A stretch of 64,000 nucleotides of DNA from assembly GCA_022749755.1 (NCBI GenBank), contig CM040453.1, forward strand, positions 7,710,102-7,774,101, given 5' to 3'. The notes under the pieces were generated by a model. That model did no database searches and had not been told where the DNA came from. It saw only the letters and a program-made list of their open reading frames with translations. This document shows, in pieces, positions 34,583-48,900 of this stretch. The stretch comes from Azadirachta indica. Taxonomy: Eukaryota > Streptophyta > Magnoliopsida > Sapindales > Meliaceae. How positions within the stretch are numbered: the first letter of the stretch is position 1; every line of letters starts with the position of its first letter. The translations under genes and the position numbers were made by a program.

Positions 34583-35605
34583 TCAAATTTTATTTTTGTA
34601 ATATTTAGCCACTTGTTGTTGATAGGCGACCATCTTGATAAGTACCTGATCTTGCTTCTCTTTCAGCAGATCTAAACTCAATTCCACTAATTCATTGTTC
34701 TTGAGTTCGTCGAAGTGCTTTACTTTGAACAAAAGAGCTTTGATTTTCACTGATATTATTGCTTCAAAACTAAAAGTTAAAGAGTATTGTTTTTCATTAG
34801 TTGTGGTCTTTGCCATTATTCTATAAGCCCAAAGAACTTAAGGCAGCTCATCGACCCATGCTCATTTCTTGTCATCGAATCGCTTTTTTAATGCTTTCTT
34901 AATGGTCTTATTTACTGTCTCCACTTGTCTATTTGTTTTTGAATGAGCGGGAGAGACGAATTTGAGGTCGATACTTAGATCACAGCAACATTTCTCGAAG
35001 TTCGCATTATCAAACTGCTTCTTATTGTCTGCTACCAATATACAAGGAATTTTGAACTTATAGATCAAGTTTTTTTCCACGAAGAGGTGGTATTCTTTTT
35101 TGTTATTGTGGCTAGCGGCTCTGTTTCTACCCATTTCACAAAATAGTCAATGGCAACGATCAAATACCTCATTTGAGCGTGTCCCACAAGCAACGAGCCG
35201 ATTAAGTCTAGTTCTCATTGAGTAAAGAGGCATAGACTGAGCAGGGTGGTAAACTATTCAGGTGGTTGTCTTGAAATGTCTCATGGAACTGACCACTCGA
35301 ACAGAATCGTATTGTCTTTGCTTCATCTTGATGCAACGTCGACCAGTAATACCCTTGGTGCAAAATGCGATATACCAATGACCTACTCCCTCCATGGTTA
35401 CCACAATTGCCATGTAAACTTCCCTAAGCATATAATCCGCCTCTTTTTCATTGATATAATGTAAGCATGGCAATATAAATTCTCGTTTACACAATACTCT
35501 GTCGATTAATGAAAAGTGCAAGGATCTGTTGTTAATTCTTCTAACCTCTTTCTTATCTTCCAATAACTTACCCTTAAGAATATATTCTTTGATTAGATCC
35601 ATCAA
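34583..35605 (-). pseudogene. Integrase fragments, Tat element 2
   Basis: Right to left: N-terminal zinc-binding region (EADYMLREVYMA; 35258-35605), core with QFDNANFEKCC and NRQVETVNKTIKKALKKRFD (34862-35134), and C-terminal part with SFEAI and MVAYQQQVAKYY (34583-34816). Frame breaks separate all three. Confidence 0.85.
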
Positions 35606-35699
35606 AGCTAGGAGTTGATATGTTGTGTTGATCTAATTAGGTTTCATCCTTAATTATCCTACGTTCTTCTAGTATAGCACCTTACTGGAATTGTTGTTG

Positions 35700-37475
35700 G
35701 GAACTTTCCCTATAATATAAAAGCTAGCTTTGTTAAGGCATATGCCTTAGTGTTCTCTAATTGTGGGATCTACGCTATCTTCACTTTTTGAAATGCTTCA
35801 TTAATTCTACGACCCCATTTAGATAGGCGTGCATACTTCCACCATTTGCTTGAAACCTGCCAGAGACTTAATTTACCACTAGCTGTAATCTCTTTTTATT
35901 TTGAAACAATTTACGCCAATGGAAAGCGTTAAACCAAGTCTCCCCAGTAGGGTTTCGTATTTCAGCTCGTTGTTCGTTACTTTAAAATTGAAATGTAGGG
36001 CATAGGCTAATTTCATACCTTTTAGTCCAATTAGAATTATTCTCGCTCCCCTGCCCTGAATGTTTGATGTTCCGTCTATATACAGGTGCCAAAATTTAGG
36101 CTCACTTTACCCCTCTTTTGTTTTTCGTTTAGTCATACCACTAAGAGATTGAATGCTATTATTTGTTGTATAGCCCTAATTAGGTTTTATTCCTAATTCT
36201 GCATTCTCAGCCACTTGGGTTGTCATTGGATTACCTATTTCTCGCACCATTATTCCTTTCGCAACTGACCTATCCGCAATAAATCGGCTGGTGCCTCAGC
36301 CTTGATAGCTTTGCGAGATTGATACTCTATATTGAATTCACTAAGCTCAATCGACCACTTGATCAGTCTTCTTGAGAGGTCTGGTTATGTAGTATCTACC
36401 ATCAAGACTGACCGATGAGGACTACTATCAAGTATGCTTAAAAGTACAACAGTAGCTTTCGCACTGCGACAACTAGCGCAAGGCCCAATTTCTCTATGGG
36501 CGAATAGCTTTCTATATCGTCTAGCAATGATTTGCTGGTATAGTATATTATCTGATGGATCTTCTCATATTCTTTCACTAGTACTAAACTTACTACATGA
36601 TCAGTTATTGCTAGATGCAAATATAACATATCTCCTATGTGCATACTGAACTTACTACGTAGGGTAGGTTCGCCAAGTAAGCCTTCAACTCCTAGAAGTT
36701 GGTCTTGCACTCCTCTATCCATCTCATATTTTTTTCTTTGTTTATAGCATGAAAAGACTACAAAGATTTATCAGTGACTTTGAATATGAACCTATTTAGT
36801 GCAACCAACCTCTCTATTAAACCTTGCACCTCTTTCAGCATCATTAGGGATTTCATGTTTAATATAGCCTAAACTTTTTGAGAATTTACTTCTATCCTAC
36901 GTTTATTGACCATGAACCTTAAAAATTTCCCGGAGCTGATTGTAAATGCACATTTCTTGAGGTTTAGGTTGATGTTATATTTTCTGATTAGGGAAAATAT
37001 TTCTCTTAAATGCTGAATATGATCTTTGACCCTGAGTAATTTGGTGATCATATCATCTACGTATACCTCCACCGTTTTCCCAATTAAGAGCTCGAAAACT
37101 TAATTAACCAACCTCTAAAATGTCACTCCTGCGCTCTTTAGACCAAAAGGTATTACCTTTTACTAGTGTAATCTCTGATCAGTCATTAATACCATCTTCT
37201 CTTGGTCGGCTTTGTGCATCCTAATAGAGTTGTACCCCAAAAACATGTCCATAAAGGATAAAGCTCAATAACTTGTGTCCAGTTGTCGAGTCTACCAACT
37301 GGCCTATTTGTAGAAGGGGAAAACTATCGTTTGGATAGGCCTTGTTCGAATCAGTAAAGTCAATAAACATTCTCCACTTTCCATTTGCCTTTTTAACCAT
37401 CACCACGTTGGTTACCCAATCCAAATAATACATTTCCTTTATAAATCTTGCTTTAATCAACTTGTCAACCTCCAT
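35700..37475 (-). pseudogene. Reverse transcriptase, RNase H and aRNH fragments, Tat element 2
   Basis: RT N-terminal block (WRMFIDFTDSNKAYPND; 37221-37475), palm with MEVYVDDM (37049-37072), and RNase H with YYTSKSLLDD and EKLGLALVVAVRKLL (36438-36722). The aRNH region lies at about 35700-36130, with an IPQLENTKAYAL-type stretch near 35730-35770. The aRNH supports Tat-lineage placement. Confidence 0.85.
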
Positions 37476-37582
37476 TTTAATAACCTCCTTCTTTTCTTAA
37501 TTAAACCCTTATCCCTTCTACTTAATAGGCTTGAAAGTTAGATTAACTGCCAACCGATGTGAAATGACCTTAGGATCGATTC

Positions 37583-40283
37583 CTAGTATGTCTTCGTAAG
37601 TCTAAGCAAACACATATCTATATATTTTTTCAAGAAACTGATCAGCCTCCTCTTTTCTTTCTTAGACAGCTGAGAACCAATCTTTGTAATCTGTTCAGGC
37701 TTTAGTAAGCCGAGATATATCGACTTCAATTTTTCTATCAACTCAACTATCGACCTCATTTCTTCCTGCCCTACTTTTATTTTTAATTTCTTCATCATCT
37801 TTTGTTATTCAGCGTCTTCCTTATCTAGTTTCTCAACATGCCCCATTGTTATACAATAAGACCTTTTTGAAGAGATCACAAAACACGCTCGAGCCATTTT
37901 TTGATCACCTTGCACCATGCCAATTCCTTATCCAGCTTTGAATTTGAGTTTCAAATAGTGTATACTTTCCACTACTTTTGACTTTCTCAAGAAAGGTCTT
38001 TCTAAAATCATAGTGTAATGCATTTTTAAATCTACAACCTGAAACTCTATCATTGTGGTTTTCTGATATGGTTTATCTTTCATTTTTAGTGGTAGCTGAA
38101 CTGAACCTACTAGAAGGATATATGAATCTGTAAATTTATATAAGGCCTTGTCCATGGGTCTTCCTTTCAGATTTTTGATGTTTAGGAGTCTAAAGTTTCC
38201 TTGAAAATTATGTCTACTGAACTTCTTGTGTCTACTAAAACTCTGCTAACCTTGGCTAATTCAATCTCTAATGTCACCGCCAAAACGTCATTGTAAGACT
38301 AACTGACTCCTATTTTGTCCTCGTCCGTAAACATGATTGGGACTAAGGCTAATCTGAATTTCTTTTTTGCTTTGACATTCATCATGTGCTAGTCCATGGT
38401 GGTATTTGGTAGTGAGTATCTTAAATAATTTTTCCAAGCGTTGTTAGAATTTCCTACCAACGTTAACCCTTTTAAGATTACCACGCTTTTATGGATTAGG
38501 TCCTCTAATTCTGCTCTTTTGTGTTCAGAGCCTTTTTCTGTTTCTTGAGCTCTGGCTGTATATCAGTCGAGGTAATTATTTTGTACCAGGACTTCTATCT
38601 ATTTCCTTCGGTCTAAATACTAATTAGTCGTATGCCTATAGTCTTCATGGAATGCACACATCTTTTCTTTATCGCAAACATTTAATACTGACCTCAGAAG
38701 GCGTGATCTGGGCAATAGACCTAGATCTTTGATTTCTTCATAAATTACTGACAGGCGTGTGATCAGTTCGGTAAACTTCCTCCTATTTTATACTAAAGCA
38801 ACTTTTTTGATCCCCTTTCTAGTTGAAGGAGGTAACTTCCTCAGTTGTTCTATTTTTCCTTCATATCTTGGGGGTGGAATTTGCGACCCTGTCTCTAATC
38901 GAATCTGTCATTGTATTGTGGACATCGAAAATCTTCACCCTTCCTCGTGATAGGTCTTGGATCAGGTCGTCGTGCGTCTCTCTTGTTTTTTCTATCTTTG
39001 GGCCTCAATCCCTGTCCCTTATCTTCAAATCCTTCTAACCTCTTCTACTTCTTCTTTAGTAATATTCGATCTTCTATCTTAATTTCTTCAATGATATCTT
39101 TCTAAGATTGCTTATACATACTCACGGTTAGCTTATGGATGGCGAACCATCCTCTGTCCATTTATAGCCCTTTCTTTAACCTTTCTAGTATCAAGGGGTA
39201 TGAAAAAGCCCCAGCCTTCATAACCTTCTCATGGTACCTTTTTATAAAACTCTTTAAGGTTTTGTCTCTTCCTTGCTTTAATAGTAGCAGTGAGTTGAGG
39301 CTTTTTGTCGTGGCCACCGCTCCTTTGAACTCATTGATAAATTGCTCAGAAAGCTTATCAAAACTCCTCATGTTTTCTGATCTTAAATTTTTAACCATTG
39401 TCTCACTTGCCTTTCCAAGGTCAAGGACAATGGATGGCATATTTGAACTCTGTTAAATCTTGGATCATCATTATCTTCCTGAAAAAATAAATGTTTAATG
39501 TCAGGTCCATCTTTCTTGTATACAGTGGGATTTGAGACATCTTAAACTTTTAGGGTAGGACCAAATCATGTATTTCTTTTGAAAAGGGGGACTTCAATGA
39601 AAGTGCCAACACTTCTGGTGGACTTCTGTCTTCTTGTTGATCCTTTTCTCTTTGGGCTTGCAATTCTTTAGTAAGCTGCCTAATCTTTTCCTCTGTCTCT
39701 TTTCCATTTACTACCTGATCAGCAATAAGTTTAACCTGGTTTGGTATTTTCTCTACAACGATCTTTTCTCCATCTTTCCTGTGTTTTTTATTCAAGTAAG
39801 TTCTTATATCGACTGAACGCGTATTGGACTCGAGTTTTCTTTTGCCTTAATTCAATTCATGCTAATCAATGGCCGATCTCTATTCAGATCATTTTATATC
39901 ACGAAAGTGGATTTCTTCATCGTAGTCTTCACGCATCAATTCTTCCCCCTGAGTCTACTCCTGTGAGGGAGGTATGCGCTTCTCTTTATGATAATTATCT
40001 TATTCTCGTAGCCTATTTTCCAGTCCTTAGGGGACAATTCTTTATGACGAACTCTCGGTGAGGTCATGTTTTTTTCATTTTCTGGTAACCCCAACTTTCC
40101 TGAATTTTGTTTACCGATTACGTATTCTTGAATCATCTTCTTTAGGTTCTCAATCTCCTTCTCCATTATCCCTGTTTTATTTTCTAAAACCTTTACTTGC
40201 TTGTCTTTTTTTAGGTACCTCCGTTCACTTTCTTGCAATTGCTGTACGAGTTGAATTGCGCCTGCGTCTCCTCCGTGCATCAC
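37583..40283 (-). pseudogene. Gag and protease remnants, Tat element 2
   Basis: A coiled-coil-like N-terminal part (39936-40283, QQLQESERRYLKKDKQ), a Lys/Glu-rich linker (39550-39795), the gag core with SFDKLSEQFINEF and LKSFIKRYHEKV (39162-39440), and protease-region sequence with MILERPFL (37928-38155). Stops interrupt the reading frame. Confidence 0.75.
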
Positions 40284-40439
40284 CGTTCGCCCCTGAGATT
40301 GTTGTAACGAGGTCGACGAAGCATTGGACTCCGATGAATCTTCTTCATGGACTTTTTCGATCGATTGTCTTTTGGCGACTAGTTATCCCTTAATCATTGC
40401 CATATCTTTTCGATCGTGCTTTATACAAATTGCGCTAAC

Positions 40440-40841
40440 TGTTGATATCGAAATTTGTCGCTTTGATATCACACAATAAAGGTTAAATTCTTCTTACTTC
40501 TTTGTGAGGAAAGAAAATATTGCTAAATTAGTAAAGTAACATGAATAAATTTACATAGATAGGGCATAATATCTTTGTACTGTTGGACTCCTTATCCTAA
40601 AAATATTCGAAATGGACTTTATTTAAATACATCCCTAATTAGAGTTTCAAAGTCGAATCGACTTCCTATTGTCAAAAGGATCTTAATGAGCAACGGTTTC
40701 TCTAAACTTGCTATGTCAGTTGGATTTTCCTTACCAAACATGATCTGACCAGGATCCTTTGTCAACTGAACTGAACAATTATATAGGCTTACTGGTGTGC
40801 GGCCCATTAACCTCTCAGACTTCAGGTCATTCTCCCAAACA
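40440..40841 (-). repeat. 5' LTR of Tat element 2
   Basis: Begins TGTTGATATCG and ends TCCCAAACA on the plus strand, followed by the CTTAT target duplicate. Internal to it the minus strand reads TTAGCGCAATTTG, a likely mutated primer-binding site. Confidence 0.9.
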
Positions 40842-40846
40842 CTTAT

Positions 40847-41094
40847 CAATGCACTTCTATGTTGATTTTAATTACTGACTAGTTCAATTAGTAAAATTTA
40901 AGTGGCATAAATAAGTTTTGTCGTTTGAGTTGAATCTTGCTTATATTTGTTTTATAATATTTTTAAAAAACAAAAATCACTTTGGCAACTGATATTATAT
41001 TTCTATAGAAAATTTATTAAATAATATATATACCAACGTAGTAGAACTTTGAATGCACCCTTCTTCAGAAGAGGAACCAAAATGTGACCGTCTT
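40847..41094. other. Short spacer between Tat element 2 and block B
   Basis: AT-rich, without recognised features. It may be the far side of the viral remnant or junction filler of the duplication. Confidence 0.4.
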
Positions 41095-41392
41095 CAACGC
41101 TATCCAAAATCTTGATAAACATCCACCCAATTAGAGAACACCCAAATACTGTTATGAAATATAGAGAAACAATAATAACAAAGAAACAATGAAGTTCATA
41201 GTCCACAGACAGGAATTGAAGAAATTCCTCTCTTATTACACTTAAAGCACGTATATTGATGATATACACACATTCCATTTTCCATTCCCATTTTTACGTA
41301 TAATTTATGTATAAAACCCATAAACATTTAAAATAAATCAACAGATTAATCCCATAAAGCCTAATCGAGCTTGTCCATATTTGTATTATTTT

Positions 41393-41725
41393 TCACGGGT
41401 TGCTGGTTGCAATTGCGTCCTTGGTTGTAGAACACATTGTCGAACCAAAAGTGTGATAGTTTATGTATCTGCTGGGTGCAGAATTGCGGTGAATCCCTTT
41501 CGGCAAGCAGTCCTCGATGCCTGATTGGCTGCCAAATTTATCACGTTCCTGGCTTGTTTTAGGCTTAAAAGTTGCATAGTTTGCAGACTTCAACGGCCTG
41601 GCGGCTGCAGCGACCACAACACCACTTGTTCCAGTACTCATGGTTATGGCTGGGGAAGATAAAAGCAAGAAGAAATAGAAGAAGGTCATCATGAAGAAAA
41701 CAGTGAAAATATTGCCAGAATACAT
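41393..41725 (-). CDS. Small secreted-peptide precursor with IDA-like core motif (block B copy)
   Basis: A 110-residue intronless frame, paralogue of 5811-6149. Hydrophobic signal peptide (FMMTFFYFFLLLSSPAIT), a spacer, then CLPKGIHRNSAPSRYINYHT near the C-terminus, followed by STMC and a short tail. Compared with the block A copy there is a two-residue deletion in the spacer and scattered substitutions, but CLPKGIHRNSAPSRY is identical and the two Cys are kept, as expected for selection on the processed peptide. A TATA box lies about 100 bp upstream. A peptide hormone acting at the cell surface is likely; membership of the IDA/IDL family rests on the LPKG...SAPSR spacing only. Confidence 0.72.
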   Translation of the reverse strand: MYSGNIFTVFFMMTFFYFFLLLSSPAITMSTGTSGVVVAAAARPLKSANYATFKPKTSQERDKFGSQSGIEDCLPKGIHRNSAPSRYINYHTFGSTMCSTTKDAIATSNP

Positions 41726-41817
41726 TTTGAAAACGAAAGCAGAATATGGATGAATATTTCCGGTTTATGTTTTTGTGTTGATCTGTTTTTTTTTTTAAAA
41801 GGGCAAACGGGGATGAC

Positions 41818-41825
41818 TTTAAATA
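41818..41825 (-). promoter_or_regulatory. TATA box of the block B IDA-like gene
   Basis: TATTTAAA on the minus strand about 95-100 bp upstream of the ATG, in the same context as 6257-6264. Confidence 0.65.
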
Positions 41826-42182
41826 GGCTCGCGAGGAACTGATGAAAAATGTAGATAATCAGCCAGCCCAGCAAAAGCTGGTTTCGGAGAAGCTGCTTAT
41901 GTGGAAGTAAAGACTTCCAAGGAAAATCACTTTTTGACGATGAAAATAATATTCCCGTGCCTTTCATAATTTCTAGTTCCTAAGTTTCCTACGTCAAATC
42001 TAAATTCTTCTACATATATAATTTCCACATCATCAAATCAATATTTTTACATGTACGGAAGATTATTAGCAGGACTAGATATTTCACGCAGCTATGTCAA
42101 CCTTATCCATGCAAACAAATACCTAGGCCAAGTCAACAGTACCGTCTCCTTCTCTATAACAGATGGAAGCACCTGATTGGTT

Positions 42183-42362
42183 CACGTGGGAGTAGTCGCT
42201 TACCTGTTTGGCCAACCCATTTAGTAATCTAAAAGCATCTGGATCTTGTGCCACGTGTTAACATAAATTGACGATCAAGCAAATCTAAGAACGCCAGCTT
42301 CATTAATTAGTTATATACCCACCATTGTATTAAGTAAACCTGTGATAAAAAAGGTACACGTG
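42183..42362 (-). promoter_or_regulatory. Three conserved CACGTG (G-box) sites upstream of the block B IDA-like gene
   Basis: CACGTG at 42183-42188, 42252-42257 and 42357-42362, matching the three sites of block A in order and approximate distance to the start codon. Confidence 0.6.
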
Positions 42363-42929
42363 TCAGTTCTTCGTAGGGCTGAAGGCATTTGAGTCAGCAA
42401 AATAATTTTGATGTGGTTGAAGTAGATTGTAGGGGCTTTAATTTCAAGGGTATATATTATATAATTCACATGCAAAAATTTGTACTAATATAGAATTACT
42501 TTTCTAAAAATTATTTTGTTTGTGAGCTAGTGAAACAGAGTAAGATTAGGCCTAACTCATATTGACGAGGTTTTGGGAAGGCCCAGATCAACACAAGGCC
42601 TATATCTACGTCAAAGCCGCAAAAGGCTTTAGCCAGTTTTGGGTGAACTTATGGGGTACTAAATACACACCAAACGGTCAAGTAGTTAGCTACTCCATAC
42701 CCACGCACGTGTAAATGATCAATTAGTCGTCCAATTGGAATTTATGCTTTCTCTAATCCTTACAAATGCTCTTTAGACTCATGTAATTGAATAGTTGTTT
42801 GGGTACAAAATAGTTATAATTAATTAGTTAAAACAGCCCAAGGTATTAAGCAAAACAACCTTAATCAAAACAAATCACTCTTAGCAATGTCTGATTATTT
42901 GTTTAATTTACATTTCTTAAAAAATAAGA

Positions 42930-45900
42930 CTTTTATTTATTTAAAAAAGTATGGTTAAGACAATATTACAATTTAGTCGATTTTATAAATTAGGTTATAT
43001 AAATAATTTATTAAATTATTGAAAAGTAGTACAATAAAGATGATATCACAATTTATTCAATTTTAAGAATCAAGAAAAAAAAGTACAGTTAAGATGATAT
43101 TAAAATTTATTCGATTTCATAAATTAAGTTATATATGTAATTCATTAAATTATTTATTAATTTATTAAAAAACAGTGCAATCAAGATGATATCATGATTT
43201 ATTCGGCTTCAAAAATCAAGTCATGTACATAATTTATTAAATTATTTATTATAGATTGTTAGTGACGGTTCAATTACTAACGTCAAATTAAAGTATATCC
43301 CAATAAAATATAAATGATATGAAGGATTAATTTTTATCGTTAAATCAAAATATAATCAACAAATAGTCAATGATGATATGAATTATTTTAAATGTTCTTG
43401 TATCAATAACTCTATATATATTCATAATTTTTATTTTTGTAAACCCTAAATTATTATTTCTTGTATAAATTGTTGTTCTCTCTTTAAAATTTTGGCTTCA
43501 TCTTGCATTAGGGTTATTGAGGATCCATGAGTACTATTTGACAGTCACAAATATACCTCCTGTACACGTGTACACCTAAATTGCTGACCTGTCACTCAAT
43601 TATTTTAAGTTTAGATTCTTCTCTCCAAGACATGCCAGGGAGGCAATATTACAATCAAACAAGACTTGCATGTGCGAGTCAATCGCTGATTAATTCTGTT
43701 AATTAATTATGATTACTAACAAAATATTATTTTTTAATTAGCCTATTTATAAATTGGTAAACAGCCCACTGTTTTGAAGGAATACCATACTATTGGAAAC
43801 ATACCACTCTTATATGGGATGGGATTGAGAAACAAGCATCCTTCCTCAACTTCAAAAAAGATTAGAAGGAGATTTAATCAACAATGATAATGATATTTAA
43901 TTAAAGTAATTTTCTATTAAATAATGGTGCTTATAAATCGATTACTATTAGTTTATGATACTAGTCTTAATAAATTTTTATAGTACTAAGTCAAATCATA
44001 AACTTAGTGCGATCACATCAAAAGAGACTGTTCATCACCGTCCAGTTAACCACGGCCATTTATTTCGGATACTATTAATAAAGATAACGAATCAATATCG
44101 AAATTGGATCAAATTAAAGTCGACAAAAGGTCGACGTGTCACGTGAATAGATCATAATCGTCGACCCCATTATGTGATTCGATATGATTAAAATCAGCCA
44201 TTATTGATTTAGCTATAATTCTTGATAAAACTTATTTTAAAACTAAAAAACAAATAAAAACGAAAAAATATAAACTGATTATATTTAATCACTTAATTTA
44301 ATTAGATAATTAAGAGAATTTACAAATCTAATACACATCAATGATAACGATTAAGCTAAATATTTGTTAATTTAAACTTATTTAGAGTCAAATTAAAGAA
44401 AAAATAGTAAAAAATGAAAGGGAATGAATTCAAAGTATGCTTAATCCACCAATTGGGAAAACTATAATTACCATCTTGTTAGATTTGAATTTCTACATTA
44501 ATCCCCTTAATAGTTTAAAAAATATCAAAAACCCTCTATCGTCAGTTTTGTAACAAATAAAGTTTACTTTTTAAAAGAAAAATGGACCTTATTGATGCAG
44601 GGAGACAAATTTTGATAATTTCACAATTCGTTTCAATTAAAAGATAAATAAAATTAATTCATTTATATTTATATTTATATTTTTTTTAATTTTATATATA
44701 TTTATATTTTTTTAGTATATTTACATTTATATTTTTAGTTTTATTTATATTTATATTTATATCAATATCTATATTTATTTTTTATTTACATTTATGTTTA
44801 TATTTATATTTATATATCTATATCTGTATTTTTAATCTATTTCTATTTCTATTTTTATTCTTATTGATATATTTATATATATATTTATATTTATATATCT
44901 ATATTTTTATTTTATTTCTTTATTATATTATTATCTCTCATATCAAATAATCTCTTTCTTCAATCACAATTAAAAGTGATCCCAAGAGTAATAACATAAA
45001 ATTACAAATTTTTTGTTAATTTAATAGAAAAATCAGAACGATAAAGAAGTTTTAGTATTTTTTGAATTATTAAAGAGTTAAATATAAAAGTTTGAATCAA
45101 TAAGAGAGTAATTGTAGTTTTTCCTCCACCAATCTAATGACATAATTAAGAAAAAAAATAAAAAGAACTAAATTAGTAATATGAAACAAGAAGATTAATT
45201 ATAATCGGATGAAAAGAAAAAACAAAATGTACCTCCAAAAGAATAGCAAAAGAAAAAGAAAAAGAAAATAAAAGAAGATAGCGTCGGCAAGGAAATCTAC
45301 TTGGTACAAGGTTGTTGGCCATAAGTAGGGCAATTAGCCGCTCTCTCCAATTATTTAATTTAATTCAAAGCTTTGAAGTTAACAAAGTTTGCAAACCCAA
45401 AAGCTATAGCTATTAGCTGATAGCTAGATAGTACGATTACAAACCATAATATCTTTCATTACAAGTGGCACTTGCATAGAGGTTTGTGAAATCCATTAAT
45501 TAATTATATTTATTTATTTAATATATAATTAATTAATAAAAAAATATGCCAATTTCTAAATCTTAACTTATTAAATCTTCTTTTTATCTTCACTCAAAAA
45601 AAACTTCCAAGAATAAAAGCCAAATTATTAATTAATGTTGGAGTGTATTTGAAAGCTATGAAAGGGAGACGTTCAATTACACATTTATAATTAGTTATAG
45701 CAATTAATAATAATTTATCAATTGCTTTAGTTAATTATTTGAAATTATTTTCTAGTGGAAAGCATGTTGTTTGTTTTATGGAAGCACTTAGTCAATTTCC
45801 CACTTGATGCAACATGGGTGAGCGAAGATATATAAATTTTTGTTTAATTTATAATAAGGTTATTAGTTAAAATTAATAATATTTTATGAGTTTTATATAT

Positions 45901-48900
45901 AAAACTTAAGAAATTAATAGATTAAGTAGGTCTATATATTAATTAATTTAGTTAATTAATAGTTAATAACAAAGTTATATTATATATGAGTTATTTTAAT
46001 TACAAAACAAACAAATTAATTCCATTGGATGAATTTTTAAAGGGTATTTTATTTAATAATTTGACGGGCCAATATGCTTCCCTTCGCCCGATCAGTTTTA
46101 ATTTCATTTAAAATTACATATGCTTGTTCATAACTTGTCTTTTAGTTATTTGGTAAGAATCTAATTAAAACTAATATTTTCGGTCAAATTTAAGTTTTTG
46201 ATCTCTATACATATAAAACATAATTCTAATCATATAATAAATTTATGAATATATAACTTACTTAAAGGTTAAGTAATTAAGACCAAATATATTATCATAA
46301 TAGTCATTTATAAAAATTCAGCTCAAAATTCGATTATTTTTATTAAAATTTCAATTTATAATTTATTTTTTTTCAAATATTCCTCTTGTCTCAATCAATT
46401 TCTTAATCTAATTAAGTAATCTTTTTCTTGATCGTCTTGTTACTTAAAATATTTTAATAGTTTTAAGTTTTGAACTAAAGTGACTAATTAACTACCAAAA
46501 ATAATAATGGAATCTTATAATAATTAGAATTCGACATGCATTTATAATATTTGCTATGAGTCATAAATAAGAAAAAAACCAACAAATAACACATTAAATT
46601 TATTCAAATACACACTATTAAAAAAATATATATATATATAAATATAATAATGGGGCCTTTTATTTTTTATTTATTTCGTCAAACCTTAACAATAAAGTAA
46701 ATTATTTCTTTCCACTTAATGTCATTTTCTTGGCCATCCAACTTTTGACTAAATGATAAATTTGAGTTTTTCCATAAGCACAGTATCCCCTTTTTGTAAT
46801 GAAATTTTTTCACTTCTTAGCATGATTAAATATCTCTCTAAATATATAACAATAATTGCTATATATTTTAATATGACTAAACTTAAATATTTCTCACTAG
46901 TCGCCTCTTAGTTGAAGAGTTTGAATTTAATTCTATTCACTACGAAGAGAAGATACTTTTTCTTTCAAAAATTAGTTAAGTGTGAATTTTGAAACGACAT
47001 TAAACTAAATTTAATTCAGATTTTAAATTTTTAATTAATTTATAATATTGATATAAACCCGAGGTCAAGTCCGCGGTGCTCGTGATCCTTTAAAATAAAA
47101 TCCCACAAAACACACATACACATAACATAATAAAAAAAGAAATATTAATTTACAGAAATCAAGAGGATTCAAACGAAAAACAAGAGAATAAACTTAATTA
47201 CTTAATTAGATCATGTACAAGGTAATTAATTTATTCCAATTATCTATCTCTAAGATTCTCTACGTAATTTCAATTCACCCTTCCGTGTTCACACTGTGTA
47301 AAACATGTGCATCCAAGCACACAAATGGAGATATAATAATAACGTACAGCAGTGCAGCTGATATCATCAATTCATTCGCTCATTTAAATATATAATTGAC
47401 ATACGATATAATTAAATTTTAAACGTAGGATTAATAATTAATATATATATATATATATATGACATGAATTAATTAATTAATTAATTAATAATAAGACGAG
47501 TTTGCTAGGGATGTAACTGATCACGAACAAACTTGATACATATCATGATATATATGCATAAATCCGGCCCGGTTGTACATCAAATTAATAATTGTAAACT
47601 TTGGATCTAATTAATTTGAACCACTTATTTACAAAATAATTAATAATATATCATATTCAATACATTTAGTCAAAAAAGTAAAAGGAACAATGCAGATTCT
47701 CTTCGAGCTAGCTAGTACAATAACTACGACTCCCCACCTCTCCACCATCACAAAATTTTCTTTTCTTTTTACCAAAATTAATTAATTAATCAATAATTTA
47801 TATATATTTATATAAAAACAAAAGAAGGATAACGATAAAATGTACGGACGAATTAAAATGATGAGGAAGAAAAGCAAGCTAGTTACCGTTGGTTGTGGAG
47901 GTGGAGGTGGCCACAATCCAGTCTTATCAATGAATCATCGTCGTCGTCGTCGTCATCATGATCATCATGATCATGTCATCAAAACATATCCAATCTAATG
48001 CCTATTTATTTGATAGACGACCTCTGCTACTGTGGAAGCTACTGCATCGAATCATTTTTTTTTACACCATAGGGAACCTGAAATATATATATCTACAGCA
48101 CAAATTCAATGTATAACGTAAGAGCAAAATTTGAAGCCTCTAAGCCCGTAGAATGAACAGAATTTGATTTCTACCCTAAAACTAACCCTCTTGCGCATAT
48201 ATATATTTAATTAAATTTATTAAATATATGACAAGATTTTATTGGATGTAAGTGTGTTTCACCCTTTTATACTCATTTAAGTTTTTAAAATTTTTGAAAA
48301 TTGAAGTAGTTATTACTATATTTATCATAAATAATTATAGGAGATTTCATCTCTCTTAAATTTATCCATGGTGATAAAATAGGTGTTATCATATTAATTT
48401 CTTTGATCATAAATAGAAATAAAAAATTAGAAAAAAAATTAATTACATAATAAGGGCTATATATATATATATATATTGGTATGTTTTGTAAAATTTATTT
48501 TTAACATTTAAAGATGTTATTTTTAAATTTTTACCCAGTGCAAAAGCATTTTTTTTTTCATTTTTCACTATTTCTATTATGTTTAAAATTATTTAAAATA
48601 AACACTATATTCACATTTTTTTAGTTTTAAAAATATCATTTTTAAAAGCTGATTTTATGCTTTTTAGAAAATATCATTTAAAAACATTATCAAATACATT
48701 TCATTCCCGATTTTTTAAATTGCACATTAATCATATATGTCCTCCAACAAAAATAAATTAATTTGAATAGAATTCAAAAGCCTTTTAGATTAATAAGCTC
48801 AAACTCTCAACCAATGAGACATATATACACACACACACATACATGCAGAAGATTAAAAATTAGACTAATAACTAAAAATATTCGGCAATAAATTAATATA

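Larger units (their letters stand above)
30314..40841 (-). mobile_element. Tat-lineage Ty3/gypsy LTR retrotransposon, element 2 (decayed)
   Basis: LTRs at 30314-30709 (396 bp) and 40440-40841 (402 bp) begin TG and end CA. The target-site duplication CTTAT is perfect (30309-30313 and 40842-40846). Gag, protease, RT, RNase H, aRNH and integrase run right to left on the minus strand, and a plus-strand gene lies between integrase and the 3' LTR. LTR sequences are unrelated to those of element 1, so it is a different family of the same lineage. Coding parts are broken by stops. It inserted between the viral remnant and block B. Confidence 0.93.

Noticed and set aside
38759..40393. Several plus-strand frames inside Tat element 2 gag
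   Set aside because: Shadows of the minus-strand gag remnants, rich in Leu/Ser/Phe from complementary Glu/Lys codons.
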